Shown here one piece after another: positions 1 to 9,591 of a stretch of DNA of 64,000 bases. The stretch is from Capronia americana (lineage: Eukaryota > Ascomycota > Eurotiomycetes > Chaetothyriales > Herpotrichiellaceae). Below the pieces are notes generated by a model. It was not told where the DNA came from, ran no database searches, and saw nothing but the letters and a program-made list of their open reading frames with translations. The stretch is taken from assembly GCA_016110215.1 (NCBI GenBank), contig JADWQD010000026.1, forward strand, positions 124,001 to 188,000, given 5' to 3'. Both the position numbers and the translations under genes were made by a program. Each line of letters begins with the position of its first letter. Position 1 is the first letter of the stretch.

Positions 1-1
1 T

Positions 2-949
2 AATGTATCAATTGTCAACTCATTCCAGTCCGGAAGAGTACAGAGAAACCAGAGCAGCATTCCGATCATCACCGTTCTCCTCGACGTCCTGCTCCTCTCC
101 ATAATCGCTATGGCACATCCTGCTATACGGGCAAGAATGCACAACCAGTTTGAACTAGTACACCGTTTTGCAGGTTGGACCGCGGTGGGCCTATTCTGGG
201 TCGAGTTCGCCCTGTTAGCGGATGCGAAGGTGCACGACGCCTACTCGCCGGAACCGGCTGGTCAAATCGTATTGAAAAGCCCAATCTTCTGGACCCTTTT
301 GGTTGCCACCATCTCCATTGCCTTGCCCTGGGTGTGGTTAAGGAAAGTCAAAGTCAACGCAGAGCATTTATCGGACCATGCGATTCGGCTGCACTTCACC
401 TACACCAAGCTACCTCTCTGTGCCGCTCCTCGAATTTCCGATAGTCCGCTTCTCGAGTGGCACGCATTTGCAGGAATCCCCGACGAAGATGGCCCAGGAT
501 TCTCAGTGCTCGTGTCAAGAGCTGGCGATTGGACATCTCGGCTCATCAGATCACCTCCGACCACACTGTGGGTCAGAGGTATCCCCACGCTGGGAGTGCT
601 GCACGTGGCCCCGATATTTCGCAAACTCGTTCTGGTCGCCACAGGCTCAGGTATCGGTCCCATCCTGTCGCTGCTCAGTAAGAGGGATGTTTGCTGCCGA
701 ATACTCTGGAGTACCCCAGCCCCCGAGGTTACTTATTCCAAAAATGTCATAGAAACCGTGCTTAGGGCCGACCCCGAAGCGATGATAATCAACACCACCC
801 TTGCTGGGAGGCCAGACCTGGTCAAGCACACCTACGACTTGTACGTGAAGTCTGACGCGGAGGCTGTCTTTGTGATCTCAAACCCTCGCGTCACACGGAG
901 GGTTGTCTATTCACTTGAGTCACGCGGCATTCCCGTCTTCGCCCCGTAA
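2..949 (+). CDS. TmpA-like membrane oxidoreductase (5' end outside window)
   Basis: The reading frame is open from base 2 through the ATG at 110 to the stop at 949, and the residues before that ATG are hydrophobic, so the gene most likely starts left of the window. Visible are two or three membrane segments (before and just after the ATG, and near bases 280-345), then a soluble part with a ferredoxin-reductase-like nucleotide-binding motif ATGSGIGP near base 640. This arrangement matches fungal TmpA-type integral membrane proteins (ferric-reductase-like, known from Aspergillus conidiation) and also the C-terminal module of some NRPS-like adenylating enzymes. With the N-terminus missing I cannot choose between a stand-alone TmpA homologue and the tail of a larger NRPS-like protein. 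Family-level call only. Confidence 0.6.
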   Translation, partial: NVSIVNSFQSGRVQRNQSSIPIITVLLDVLLLSIIAMAHPAIRARMHNQFELVHRFAGWTAVGLFWVEFALLADAKVHDAYSPEPAGQIVLKSPIFWTLLVATISIALPWVWLRKVKVNAEHLSDHAIRLHFTYTKLPLCAAPRISDSPLLEWHAFAGIPDEDGPGFSVLVSRAGDWTSRLIRSPPTTLWVRGIPTLGVLHVAPIFRKLVLVATGSGIGPILSLLSKRDVCCRILWSTPAPEVTYSKNVIETVLRADPEAMIINTTLAGRPDLVKHTYDLYVKSDAEAVFVISNPRVTRRVVYSLESRGIPVFAP

Positions 950-1860
950 GCTATTTATTTCCTGGTCTGGACCACTCCAAGAACTGGCCACTAACATCGC
1001 GAGCAGAATATTTGATAGCTGAGTGCGCTACAGCCGCGAGAGAAAGAGAAAACAGGAGGGGAAACACGGTATGTGCATAGGGGACGACGGGATGTGTATG
1101 GCGTTCAGCGTGTACAGCAACATAAGGCAGCGGGGTGTTTTCGGATGATCCACTCGCATCGTCCGCAAGATTCATCCTTACTTCCAGCAGAGACGAGTCA
1201 GGTGTCCGAGTCATTGTCATCTATTTCGGGTAGCCTCTTTTGCATTACATCCTTTCGGGCCCGAGTTGAAGTATGGATGATGGCGTTATGCACATACGGC
1301 AAAGGCACCGCTGGCACGAGGGAGCGTGCACATCAACATTTTTGGAATGATCCCAGCATCAGCAGCATTGATTGATAGCTCACAAGTAGCATTACGTGTC
1401 CAGCTTAACACCAGACAGTGCAGTCAAAGAGTATCTATGTCAACATCAGAACAGCCGACTTCTTGAGCGGCAGTACCTGTTAGGCTGAGAAAGCCAAGAG
1501 GCCGTCAAACAATGCGTGCGATTGGATGTGAAGAGAGAAGTGTCATGTTTCAGACATGCTTATTTTGCCTCAGTTGCCAACAATCCATTGTTCCGTACTG
1601 AGTGCTCGTGTCTGCCTGACAAGGAGGATGCAACAATTCCCGGGGCTCGAGTCTCGTTCCTGACCTCTCGTTCCTGACCTCTCCTCTGTTCACTATGCTA
1701 TGTTCTACAATTCTGCTCCTTCTTCATCTTCCCAATCACAAGCCGGGATCATGCTGACAGTGGTACTAGCAGACGGGGCACGCTCCGTGTTCTGAGCGTA
1801 GGTTGGTGGAGGGATGCGGATGGCTCGATTGTCTGCAGCTTTTTGACGTGGTCAATGTTG
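950..1860. other. Intergenic, no gene seen
   Basis: Separates two genes that converge here. It has only short frames without recognisable protein features. A 14-bp unit (tctcgttcctgacc) is repeated directly in tandem at 1652-1679; nothing else stands out. Confidence 0.5.
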
Positions 1861-4137
1861 CTAGCCGAGTGTTTTAGACTTGCGTCCCTTCGGTTGCGCC
1901 TTGGCCTTGTTCTCTTCGCATTTGTGGACCATCTGAAAGGACTTTCGGTAATGGCAAATGCCTTCTTCGACACGAACCAAGGTTGTTTCCAGATCGGGTG
2001 GGCTGATGCCGGCTCCCTTGTACAACAAGTTCTCTAGAGACTGTTTCCTCTCCTCCAGCTTCGCAATCCCGGACTTCAAGCTGACAATTTCGCGACGGTG
2101 CTTCTCGGCCTCCGCCTTGAACCCTCCCATCAATCTTTGACGTTCCTCTGTCTCTGTCTGCTTGATCACGGCAATCTCCTCTTCGTGCTTCTTCAGCAGC
2201 GCTCGGTTGTCGGCCATTAGCCTTTCGATCAGTAGCTTATCGGCGGAGCGGCGCACAACTACCGGGGGTGTCTCGTCCTCATCCTCATCGGAAGAGCTAG
2301 TTTCATCGACAGTCCCATTGGCGGAGTTGTTTTCATTTACAGTAGTCCGGTTGGCGGACGTGCCTTCCTTGTCTGGGGAGGGAGAGCTCTCAATATTGGT
2401 CTCGGAAGAGTCATCCTTCGAGGGCGAGTCTTGGGGTTGCCGCAGGGACTTTCGCTTTCGCTTGATACGCAACAGAGGCGAACTCGATTCCGCAGGTGCG
2501 TGGATCTTGGGTGATTCCGCTGAATCCTGGGCCCGTGCGCTTTCCGTATGGCTTATACCCGGAGTATCCTTCATTTTCTGCTTCGGTTTGGGTGTTTTTG
2601 CCTTGTTTGCTTCCTTGGGAGATACATGCTCGTTTGGATCGGCAACGCCCTCAATTCCAGCTGGTTCTTCAGGGAGCTTGCGTTTCTTTGTAGCAGAGGG
2701 TTTTGTGGACCGGGTGGATGAAATTTCAGTTATTTGAGCATCGTCCTCACTTTCGGCGGCTTCATTCGACGATGCCTTGCGGTTTTTTGCAGAGGACGGT
2801 TTTGTGGACCTGGATGAGACACTTTCAGCGGCTTCTTCGTTGTCCTGGAGTCTCTTTGAGCGAGCCTTAGTAGCGGAAGACTCTGTGGACTTTTCAGGGG
2901 TAACAAACTCGGTGGGTTGAGTATTGTCTACACCTTCAACAGCTTCTTCGGCCTTCTTGCGTTTCTTTAAGCGTTTCTTAGAAGCCGAGGACACCTTGGA
3001 CTTTTCATGGGTAACAACCTCAGTGGTTTGGGTATAATCTACACCTCCAACACCTTCGTCGGACTTCTTGCGTTTCTTTGAGCGTTTCTTCGAGGCGGGC
3101 GACGACTCTCTGGCCTCCACGGTCGTTACAGCTTTAGTGAGTTGAGCATCGTCCACACCTATAGTATCTTCTTGAGAATGCTTTCGTTTCTTAGAGGGCG
3201 AATTCTTGGACTTCTGTGGGGATAAACCCTCAGCGGCTTGGGCGACACCTTCAATCTCAATAACTTCGTTCTCGACAATTTCGTTCTCGGTAACTTCATT
3301 GCGTGGTTTTGAGGATGGCGAGGTCTTGGACTTCTTGGATGAGCCTTTACTCTGCGTCTGCTTGCTGCGCTGCGGACTTTCTATTAATGGTAAGATGGTC
3401 TCGTCTCCGTCGTCGGGGTCTAGATTGATAGCACTTTCTTCTGAATATCCAGTCATTCCGGCACCTGTGGTAGAGTCCGTATCAAGTTCCTCTTTGATGG
3501 TTCGACGCGTACTAGGAGTTCCAGGTCTTGCGGGATGCGGTGCCTCCGCTGCCAGAGTCGGGTTTATGTAACAGCCGGGCTTTGTTCGAGCACAAGAATA
3601 ACGATTCATGCCGGCTTTTTCTCTTGTGTAGCCCGTAACTCCCTCTAAGAATCGAACCATATCGCCTCCTTTTACTGGAAAGTACTCGGCAGGAATGAGA
3701 GATGCTAGCTGTCGACATGTGGTCTTGAAAGCCGGCTGTTCGTAGATTGTCACCTCCTCCACCCCAGGAGGCCGCGTATCATTGTGGTACTGGGTAGCTC
3801 GATCCAGAACTTTGTGGAAGGGGTGTTTGATGTACTTCCTGTTTGGAGGGTACTTGGCTGGAATCACTGCGGCAAGATTGTCGGTGTACCAACTCAGACT
3901 GAACTTGTCTGGGAATTTCAGTTCCTCCAGGTTAAGCACATCTGTGCCTGTCTGCAATCCAGTCCTCGGCGTTGTATGAGTAGTTGGCGATGGTTGAGGA
4001 GGCATAGTCCTATGTGGAAGAGAGTTGTGGTCGTTGCTGGCTGCAAGGTTGACTGCGGGTGCAGATTGGACTCTACTGGGGGCTCGGGGCTTTGGTGGAA
4101 GCGCGTGCGTCAACTCGGTTTTCGAAAAGGTGTCCAT
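1861..4137 (-). CDS. Lysine/serine-rich coiled-coil protein with internal repeats, function unknown
   Basis: A single open frame of 758 residues with ATG at 4137. Residues about 65-190 look like a folded, aromatic-containing N-terminal region. It is followed by a long low-complexity acidic/basic part, and residues about 655-745 form a charged heptad-like coiled coil rich in E, K and L. Between about residues 280 and 510 (bases roughly 2600-3300) the protein is built from six or seven diverged units of 27-38 residues with the recurring pattern basic cluster (KKRxKKRKK), acidic stretch, VDxxQxTE, S/T-rich linker. The KKRK clusters are plausible nuclear localisation signals, so a nuclear or chromatin-related role is possible, but I do not recognise the family. 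No intron is needed. Confidence 0.7.
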   Translation of the reverse strand: MDTFSKTELTHALPPKPRAPSRVQSAPAVNLAASNDHNSLPHRTMPPQPSPTTHTTPRTGLQTGTDVLNLEELKFPDKFSLSWYTDNLAAVIPAKYPPNRKYIKHPFHKVLDRATQYHNDTRPPGVEEVTIYEQPAFKTTCRQLASLIPAEYFPVKGGDMVRFLEGVTGYTREKAGMNRYSCARTKPGCYINPTLAAEAPHPARPGTPSTRRTIKEELDTDSTTGAGMTGYSEESAINLDPDDGDETILPLIESPQRSKQTQSKGSSKKSKTSPSSKPRNEVTENEIVENEVIEIEGVAQAAEGLSPQKSKNSPSKKRKHSQEDTIGVDDAQLTKAVTTVEARESSPASKKRSKKRKKSDEGVGGVDYTQTTEVVTHEKSKVSSASKKRLKKRKKAEEAVEGVDNTQPTEFVTPEKSTESSATKARSKRLQDNEEAAESVSSRSTKPSSAKNRKASSNEAAESEDDAQITEISSTRSTKPSATKKRKLPEEPAGIEGVADPNEHVSPKEANKAKTPKPKQKMKDTPGISHTESARAQDSAESPKIHAPAESSSPLLRIKRKRKSLRQPQDSPSKDDSSETNIESSPSPDKEGTSANRTTVNENNSANGTVDETSSSDEDEDETPPVVVRRSADKLLIERLMADNRALLKKHEEEIAVIKQTETEERQRLMGGFKAEAEKHRREIVSLKSGIAKLEERKQSLENLLYKGAGISPPDLETTLVRVEEGICHYRKSFQMVHKCEENKAKAQPKGRKSKTLG

Positions 4138-4691
4138 GTCTGGATTCGCGGTTGAAACTGAGAGAATTGGATATTACTCTGAAGTGGCATCCGCCTACGC
4201 GGCGCCTGCGGCCATCAAAAAGGAAGTCGCATGCGGGCTCGAGGTAGGCCCAACGTGATTGTCAACTAGCAAGGAGGAGCAAATAGCAAGAGCGGGAAAG
4301 AGGGAGTGACGTGAAGGTTGGGGAGGGCCTTGTTAGAATGTGTGATGAATTTGAAATCAATCCTGCCAAGACGGTCAGGGAGTCGTAACAGCAGCAGTGA
4401 AGTCGCGTGTGACAGCTCCCTTGTTTAAGCCTGACAGCGATCTTGAGAGACTTGGTGATACTCGAGGAAGAGAGTCTCGTGTCGCAGATCCCACTTCTCT
4501 GTCTCGTCCCGAGCACCTGGTATTGAATTCCTTACCGGGTGAATGCCCGTAACTCTGCCAGAACTCGGTTGTAAATATCATGCCGGCAGTCAAGTTAGCC
4601 CGCTCGCCATTTGTTCTACTTCTCCTTCACGCTGACGACTGCGATAATGTCGATAGCTGGTCTGGCCGGCTTCTCATGTCCTGGTATCATC
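4138..4691. other. Intergenic between two minus-strand genes
   Basis: It holds the upstream region of the repeat-containing gene and the 3' flank of the SAE2-like gene. No additional gene, RNA gene or repeat could be supported. Confidence 0.5.
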
Positions 4692-5906
4692 TCATTCATC
4701 TGCGAACAGCCAGCGACCACCTTCCATAGCCTCTTCATATCGCTTCGCAACCTCCTTCATTTCCTTCAACCTAGCAGGTTCTCGATTCTCCTCCTGCTCC
4801 TGGGTACTGGGAATATCCACGCTCCAGAAAGCCGGTGGCGAAGATGGTACTTCGAAGTTCGCCCTATGCATCCTGCCATATGCGTTTGCCAGCAGTTTCG
4901 CTCGAGCTTCATGCACCAGATTGGTCCGCGCCAGTGGCGTCAGCCCGCTGATTTTCGCCTCCGAGCCCGGTCCCAGAAATTCAAGCAGTAGGTCGTCTTC
5001 AGATATTTTTGGATCCGGAGGAAGCGTCATCGCCAACGCCTTGAATGAAGGGCCACAACATTCCGCCTTGTTGCAGCCCGGTAAGCACTTTCTCGCCTCC
5101 TTATCTCGAACAACTTCCCGGAACGCATAGTCGAGGCCTCCAGCATACTTCGGATTGACTTTGAAATGGGAGAGGCTGAGGGAATGGAGCGGACGCCGTC
5201 TGAGCGGTTCGCCGTTTTCGGTTCCCCTATTTGAAACGGGGGCCTTCTTAACAGACCGTGGATGAGAAATCTCCGTCGGTACTGAAGCTGCCACGCTGGG
5301 CGCTGATAACAACCCCTGGAGACGTTGGTTGGGTGAGCTGCTGAGATCTATTGGTGCTTTTCTCTTCTGCTGTCCTTCACTGTCATTCCTGTATTCGGCA
5401 CCATCCTCCGCGACAACCGCAATTCCCTCACTCGCTCTATCCCTGAACTTTCCCTTGGGATCTCTCTGTTGTTGTGGGCGACCGCCTGGGGACGAATTTG
5501 TATCAATATCATCCAATGGTCTGTGGCCGTGGCTGGTGATTCTAGCCCGCTTGCGGGACAAACTTGTAGGTGATTGCTGGTTCCCAGACCAAGTAGGCGA
5601 CGAGGCATTTGGTGTCCGTGTACGCATAGGTTGAGCCAGACGCTTTCTGAGACTGTCAATCTCTGCTTGCTTCTCTGCATCTTTCCGAAACAGCTGGTCA
5701 AGTTGAAATGTAAGATCTGGGTGAGGTGTTTGAGATATAGATTGGGCCTGGCGTAGCCCCTGCAGTTCTTGTTTGAGGTGTTCATTCTCCCGCTTCAGGC
5801 GATCAATGATTCTTTGACTGTCCTCTAATTGCTGGTGGAGGGCCTTACTCTGTGTAAGGGCCAACGCCAACGTCGACGTGAGCGATGGGCTCCCAGTGCC
5901 GGACAT
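4692..5906 (-). CDS. SAE2: SAE2/Ctp1/CtIP-family DNA-end resection factor
   Basis: 404 residues without introns, ATG at 5906. Residues about 15-80 form a coiled coil (leucine/glutamine/glutamate heptads), as in the oligomerising N-terminus of CtIP/Ctp1. The middle is disordered and rich in S, P and R. The C-terminal 150 residues carry the family signature: a cysteine cluster CLPGCNKAECCG near residue 272, then HRANFEVPSSPPAFW near residue 345, which corresponds to the conserved HR..xPPxPPxFW block of the SAE2 domain. In the family this protein works with the Mre11-Rad50-Nbs1/Xrs2 nuclease to start resection of double-strand breaks in the nucleus. The divergent neighbour is an F-box protein; the shared upstream region is only about 220 bp and holds one copy of GTACTCGTAC (6012-6021). 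Confidence 0.85.
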   Translation of the reverse strand: MSGTGSPSLTSTLALALTQSKALHQQLEDSQRIIDRLKRENEHLKQELQGLRQAQSISQTPHPDLTFQLDQLFRKDAEKQAEIDSLRKRLAQPMRTRTPNASSPTWSGNQQSPTSLSRKRARITSHGHRPLDDIDTNSSPGGRPQQQRDPKGKFRDRASEGIAVVAEDGAEYRNDSEGQQKRKAPIDLSSSPNQRLQGLLSAPSVAASVPTEISHPRSVKKAPVSNRGTENGEPLRRRPLHSLSLSHFKVNPKYAGGLDYAFREVVRDKEARKCLPGCNKAECCGPSFKALAMTLPPDPKISEDDLLLEFLGPGSEAKISGLTPLARTNLVHEARAKLLANAYGRMHRANFEVPSSPPAFWSVDIPSTQEQEENREPARLKEMKEVAKRYEEAMEGGRWLFADE

Positions 5907-6011
5907 GTTATGTATGTTGCGGACGCGTGTGTTGAGAAGAGGAGGTACGAAGTACTTTGGACCCTCGTACCGACCGCGTCTGTGGAGCCCAAACCCAGGC
6001 TAAAGTTACTC

Positions 6012-6021
6012 GTACTCGTAC
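6012..6021. promoter_or_regulatory. GTACTCGTAC decamer in a divergent promoter
   Basis: Exact copy of the decamer that recurs in several intergenic stretches of this window. It lies between SAE2 and the F-box/WD gene and partly overlaps a preceding near-copy, TTACTCGTAC, at 6006-6015. Function is unknown; a regulator binding site is an inference from recurrence and position. Confidence 0.4.
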
Positions 6022-6124
6022 TGAGCCACAGTGGCTGCTTTTACCTGTTTACTAGTGCCTTGGCGGAAGGTGGGGCAGTCGCGCGAGGCTGAAAGGCTAT
6101 CATGGGCTATCTTCTCCCACCGCG

Positions 6125-7693
6125 ATGGCGAACTCTAAGGCGTCGCATCATCCCGATCAACCTCAAGGCAACATTGTCGACATGCCCAAGCGAAGAAGGA
6201 GCGATGAGGATGCCGGTGGAGAGCACGTCCGTGCAAAACGGAGTCGCACAGGCTCCAGACGAAATCTGCTTGATATCAGCGACGAGATCCTCCTCCGCAT
6301 CCTTTCCTACCTGCCTACAAGAGAATTACTACGGGCCGAATGTGTGTCGCGCCGGATGCGAGCCCTTGCCATGGATCGGGGGATCTGGAGATTGAAATAT
6401 CTCGATACATTCCGCAGGCATCGTTTGAGGACGTCTATGGTGGTAGGGAGCAGCGATGGGTCGATTGATTGGAAGAGTCGTTTCAAAACAAAAACAAATT
6501 GGTCAAATGGCAAAGCGAAACTTCACGAACTCGAAGTCGCGCGCCCGCCTGCCCCCCCTGTAATTGCGAAGGTGCAGAGCGGCATCATTTTCACAGTCGA
6601 TTCTTCAGGACTCCGAGCTTGGTCGTCGAACCAAGCCACAAGGACATTCCGAGCACATCTCCCTCTAGACACGACATCGCAGGCAACATGTCTGTCTGCA
6701 GAGACTGTGGGTCGGCAGATAAAGGTCCTGCTCGGTTTTGAGGATGGCTCATGGTCAATTTTCGTCTATGAACAAGACCAATTGGAGCACCATTCCAGTC
6801 ATCAATCTGCTGATGGACCCCTATCAGCCGTCTCCCTAGCCTATCCCTACGCAATGACGGTTTCTAAAACAAACTTCTTGAGCATTTACCAGCTGGGTAC
6901 CGCAACCTCGCAGACTTCGTCCAGTGGAAATACATCCACTGTCGCACGGCTTCAGTCTGATGCGTCCTTTTCACCTCTATCGGTATCGCTCCGCCACACG
7001 CCAAGTGGCATCATTGCTGCGGTTGCGTACGCTTTTCAGCGGCTCTATTCTGGATGGTGCATGGGTTTGCAAGAGATCCGACTGAGCGCCGCTGGACAAT
7101 TCCTAGAGAGCAGACTGGCGTCTACACTTGAGTCTACCATAGACCGGAATCCGGTACGACAGAACAAGTGGGATATGGCGACGCGATTCACGAGCTCCAT
7201 GCCATTGCCGCTGCATCCTCAGATGAGAAGTCCACCGACTTCTCTTTCCTATGAGCATCCATACCTGATCGGTACACTGGCGGACAACACCATGATGAGT
7301 TTCCTCGTGACATCGAACGACGACCGTCTCGAAATCAGTCCAGGCCGACGGCTCTGGGGTCACACTTCTGCCGTTTCAGGTGCAGAGGTCAACAACAGGG
7401 GGAAGGCAGTGTCAATTAGCTCTCGTGGAGACGAAGTACGGGTATGGGAACTAGAAAACGTAATGACAGGCGTTCCAGCCAAAACGAGCACTCAGATCAG
7501 AGCCGTCGAGGCATTGTCTAGTATCGCAGCTGCCTTGGCCCGACGGGGCTCTGGACTGGGGCTTGCTTTGCATGAGGTGAAACGCGAACTCGAGTTGAAT
7601 AGGCGATGGGTGGGATTCGACGAGCACCAGGTCGCGGTGCTAGGCGAAACCGCAGACCATACGCAAATAATGGCTCTATACGATTTTACGTAG
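6125..7693 (+). CDS. F-box protein with WD40-like C-terminus
   Basis: 522 residues, one exon. An F-box is clear at about residues 47-95 (LLDISDEILLRILSYLPTRE followed by a conserved CVSRRMRALAMDRGIWR-type helix). The rest is beta-rich, and near residues 408-445 there is a WD-like repeat ending in VRVWELE; a partial propeller probably fills residues 130-450. The family role is substrate recognition in an SCF (Skp1-cullin-F-box) ubiquitin ligase; the substrate cannot be deduced. Residues 20-45 contain two basic clusters (KRRR, KRSR) that could direct nuclear import. The ATG at 6125 is the first in the frame. Confidence 0.8.
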   Translation: MANSKASHHPDQPQGNIVDMPKRRRSDEDAGGEHVRAKRSRTGSRRNLLDISDEILLRILSYLPTRELLRAECVSRRMRALAMDRGIWRLKYLDTFRRHRLRTSMVVGSSDGSIDWKSRFKTKTNWSNGKAKLHELEVARPPAPPVIAKVQSGIIFTVDSSGLRAWSSNQATRTFRAHLPLDTTSQATCLSAETVGRQIKVLLGFEDGSWSIFVYEQDQLEHHSSHQSADGPLSAVSLAYPYAMTVSKTNFLSIYQLGTATSQTSSSGNTSTVARLQSDASFSPLSVSLRHTPSGIIAAVAYAFQRLYSGWCMGLQEIRLSAAGQFLESRLASTLESTIDRNPVRQNKWDMATRFTSSMPLPLHPQMRSPPTSLSYEHPYLIGTLADNTMMSFLVTSNDDRLEISPGRRLWGHTSAVSGAEVNNRGKAVSISSRGDEVRVWELENVMTGVPAKTSTQIRAVEALSSIAAALARRGSGLGLALHEVKRELELNRRWVGFDEHQVAVLGETADHTQIMALYDFT

Positions 7694-8547
7694 CGACTAG
7701 ACGAATGGAAATAAGGAGACCTCGAACAAACTGCATTGTCAAGAAAGACTATATCGATATGGCGAACGCTGCCTGGCAAAGGCATGGTCCGCCGCTCCAC
7801 AACAACCGAGTATGGCCAAGGAGCCATCAGGCTGTCACTATTCCCACCTTCGCCACTGCCTCTTTCTCCCATTAGCACGAGATAATGCGATATGAAAGTG
7901 TAGGCGGCTCGTTATTGTCAGGAACTGATTCTCGGGTTTGAGGTGCGCGTTGCAAATTCAGGACAGGACTTCCGCCCGCTTTCCGATGCAAACACACATA
8001 ACCAATTATTCGGCTTGTGACTTGATATAGCATCATAGGGTCGCCGTTGAGGTGTCGCGGTGTGAACTGTTTCCGGTACCAGTACGGAGTGATCCAGCCG
8101 ATGAATGGTAGACGAATTAAGACACCATCTTTGCCCATGGCTATTGGGAACCCAATGGGAAGGGCCGAGGCGAGCCAAATGGGAGGAAGGATTTGATCTG
8201 GCCAGGCGCTTGGTACGAGCACGCGGTACGAGTAGGCCTCGACGATGACGTCGATGCTTCCCCATATCGGCGAATAGTTGATCCTGAATTTCTGCCAATC
8301 CGCGCTAGCTACGAGATTCCCATCCCTCTGCGCAGGTTCAGCTGCTCCATTATTTTACAATTTTAGCGAAACACTCACTGCGCAAAATCCCCCGGTCGTG
8401 AACGTCCTGATTTCATCTTATCTCTCTAAATTACTCCTCGGGTGCGTATGGGCATGCTCTGCTCCCACAGGCCAGTCTTTTTCGACAAATCGCTGATTCA
8501 TGAATTTCGGGTGATTGCAGATTAACAACAGAATACCACTCGACAAC
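7694..8547. other. Intergenic, possibly holding a minus-strand gene fragment
   Basis: Upstream region of the zinc-knuckle gene. On the minus strand, from about 8345 to 7872, one frame reads through without stop and looks protein-like (aromatic and hydrophobic, with segments such as NYSPIWGSIDVIVEAYSYR and LPFIGWITPYWYRKQF), but it has no usable ATG and no clear splice partner. It may be a remnant or one exon of an unrecognised gene. A near copy of the decamer (GTACGAGTAG) lies at 8226-8235. Confidence 0.3.
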
Positions 8548-9591
8548 ATGGACAGAGGCTGTTACAACTGCGGCGATTCTTCGCACCAGGCTCGAGACTG
8601 CCCTAAGAAGGGAAATCCAACTTGGTGAGTCGCCCGCATCTGACGACTTTGCATTTCGTCTTTTTCATCTCACTGACGTCCGCTAGCTACAATTGCGGAG
8701 GTACATTGCACATTTCGATGACAGAAATGTCGCGTACTTACATCCCTTAGCCGAAGGCCATCTCAGCAAAGATTGCGCAGCACCTCCCAAGCCAAAGTCA
8801 TGCTACAAGTGTCAGTCAAGTTTCTAAAAAAAAAACCTCCAGGGAGAGAACATATCCTCATTGTTGCGCAGGTGGTAACGAAGGTCACTTTGCTCGCGAC
8901 TGTCCCCAGGCTGCACCTGTTGGTGATTCGAGCGGCGGGTGGGGCAGCGCTGGCGGGAATACCTATCGTCCTGCTGGTGGAAATACCTACGGTGGTGGAA
9001 ATACCTATGGCGGTGGAGCTGGCCGAGAATGCTATCGCTGTGGGGGCCAGGGCCACATAGCACGGTAGGGCATTCTTCAGAACTTGCAATGTGATATCAG
9101 CTAATCCCGTGGAAGGGATTGTACAAGCGGGGGCTCGGGCTTTGGTGGCGGCGCCGGCGCTGGCGGGAGCTACAACAACCGCGGCGGCGGCGGCCAGACC
9201 TGCTACGTGAGTTCTCTCTCTTACGCGTATTTCAATCGACTCTGACTTTCGTGGACTAGTCCTGTGGTGGAATTGGTCACATGTCACGGTACGTACGGCG
9301 ATATCAACAGAAGATTTTGTTCTGCTAACTGTAAGCTAGGGACTGCACGCAGGGACGGGTTCAGAAGTGCTACGTGTGTCATTCCTCCTGAAAGCTAATC
9401 CGCCTTGCGCTGACATTGACTGCAGAACTGCGGCGAACAAGGTCATCTCTCTCGCGATTGCCCGTCGGAGCCCACCTCTGAGCGCATCTGCTACAAATGT
9501 GAGAAGCACCGACCCATTCAAATCTGGCAGTATCTGACTGAATGACTCAGGCAAGCAACCGGGACACTTGCAATCCGCTTGCCCCAACTAG
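8548..9591 (+). CDS. GIS2: Seven-knuckle CCHC zinc-finger nucleic-acid-binding protein (GIS2/CNBP type)
   Basis: Nine exons by splice signals and frame: 8548-8624, 8687-8700, 8751-8810, 8872-9064, 9116-9206, 9260-9288, 9340-9373, 9426-9498, 9551-9591, giving 203 residues. The product has seven CX2CX4HX4C knuckles: CYNCGDSSHQARDC, then one starting CYNCGAEGH, CYKCGNEGH, CYRCGGQGH, CYSCGGIGH, CYNCGEQGH and CYKCKQPGH. Between knuckles 3 and 4 lies a glycine/asparagine/tyrosine repeat of the GGNTY type, and another Gly-rich linker precedes knuckle 5. Family members (yeast Gis2, fission yeast Byr3, human CNBP) bind single-stranded nucleic acid and associate with translating mRNA in the cytoplasm. 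Exon 2 is only 14 nt. Every intron falls inside a knuckle; intron 3 holds a run of ten A. The exact symbol is by family resemblance. Confidence 0.88.

Noticed and set aside
951..1220. 89-codon minus-strand frame next to the TmpA-like gene
   Set aside because: No motif and an unconvincing residue mix; it overlaps what should be the 3' flank of the plus-strand gene.
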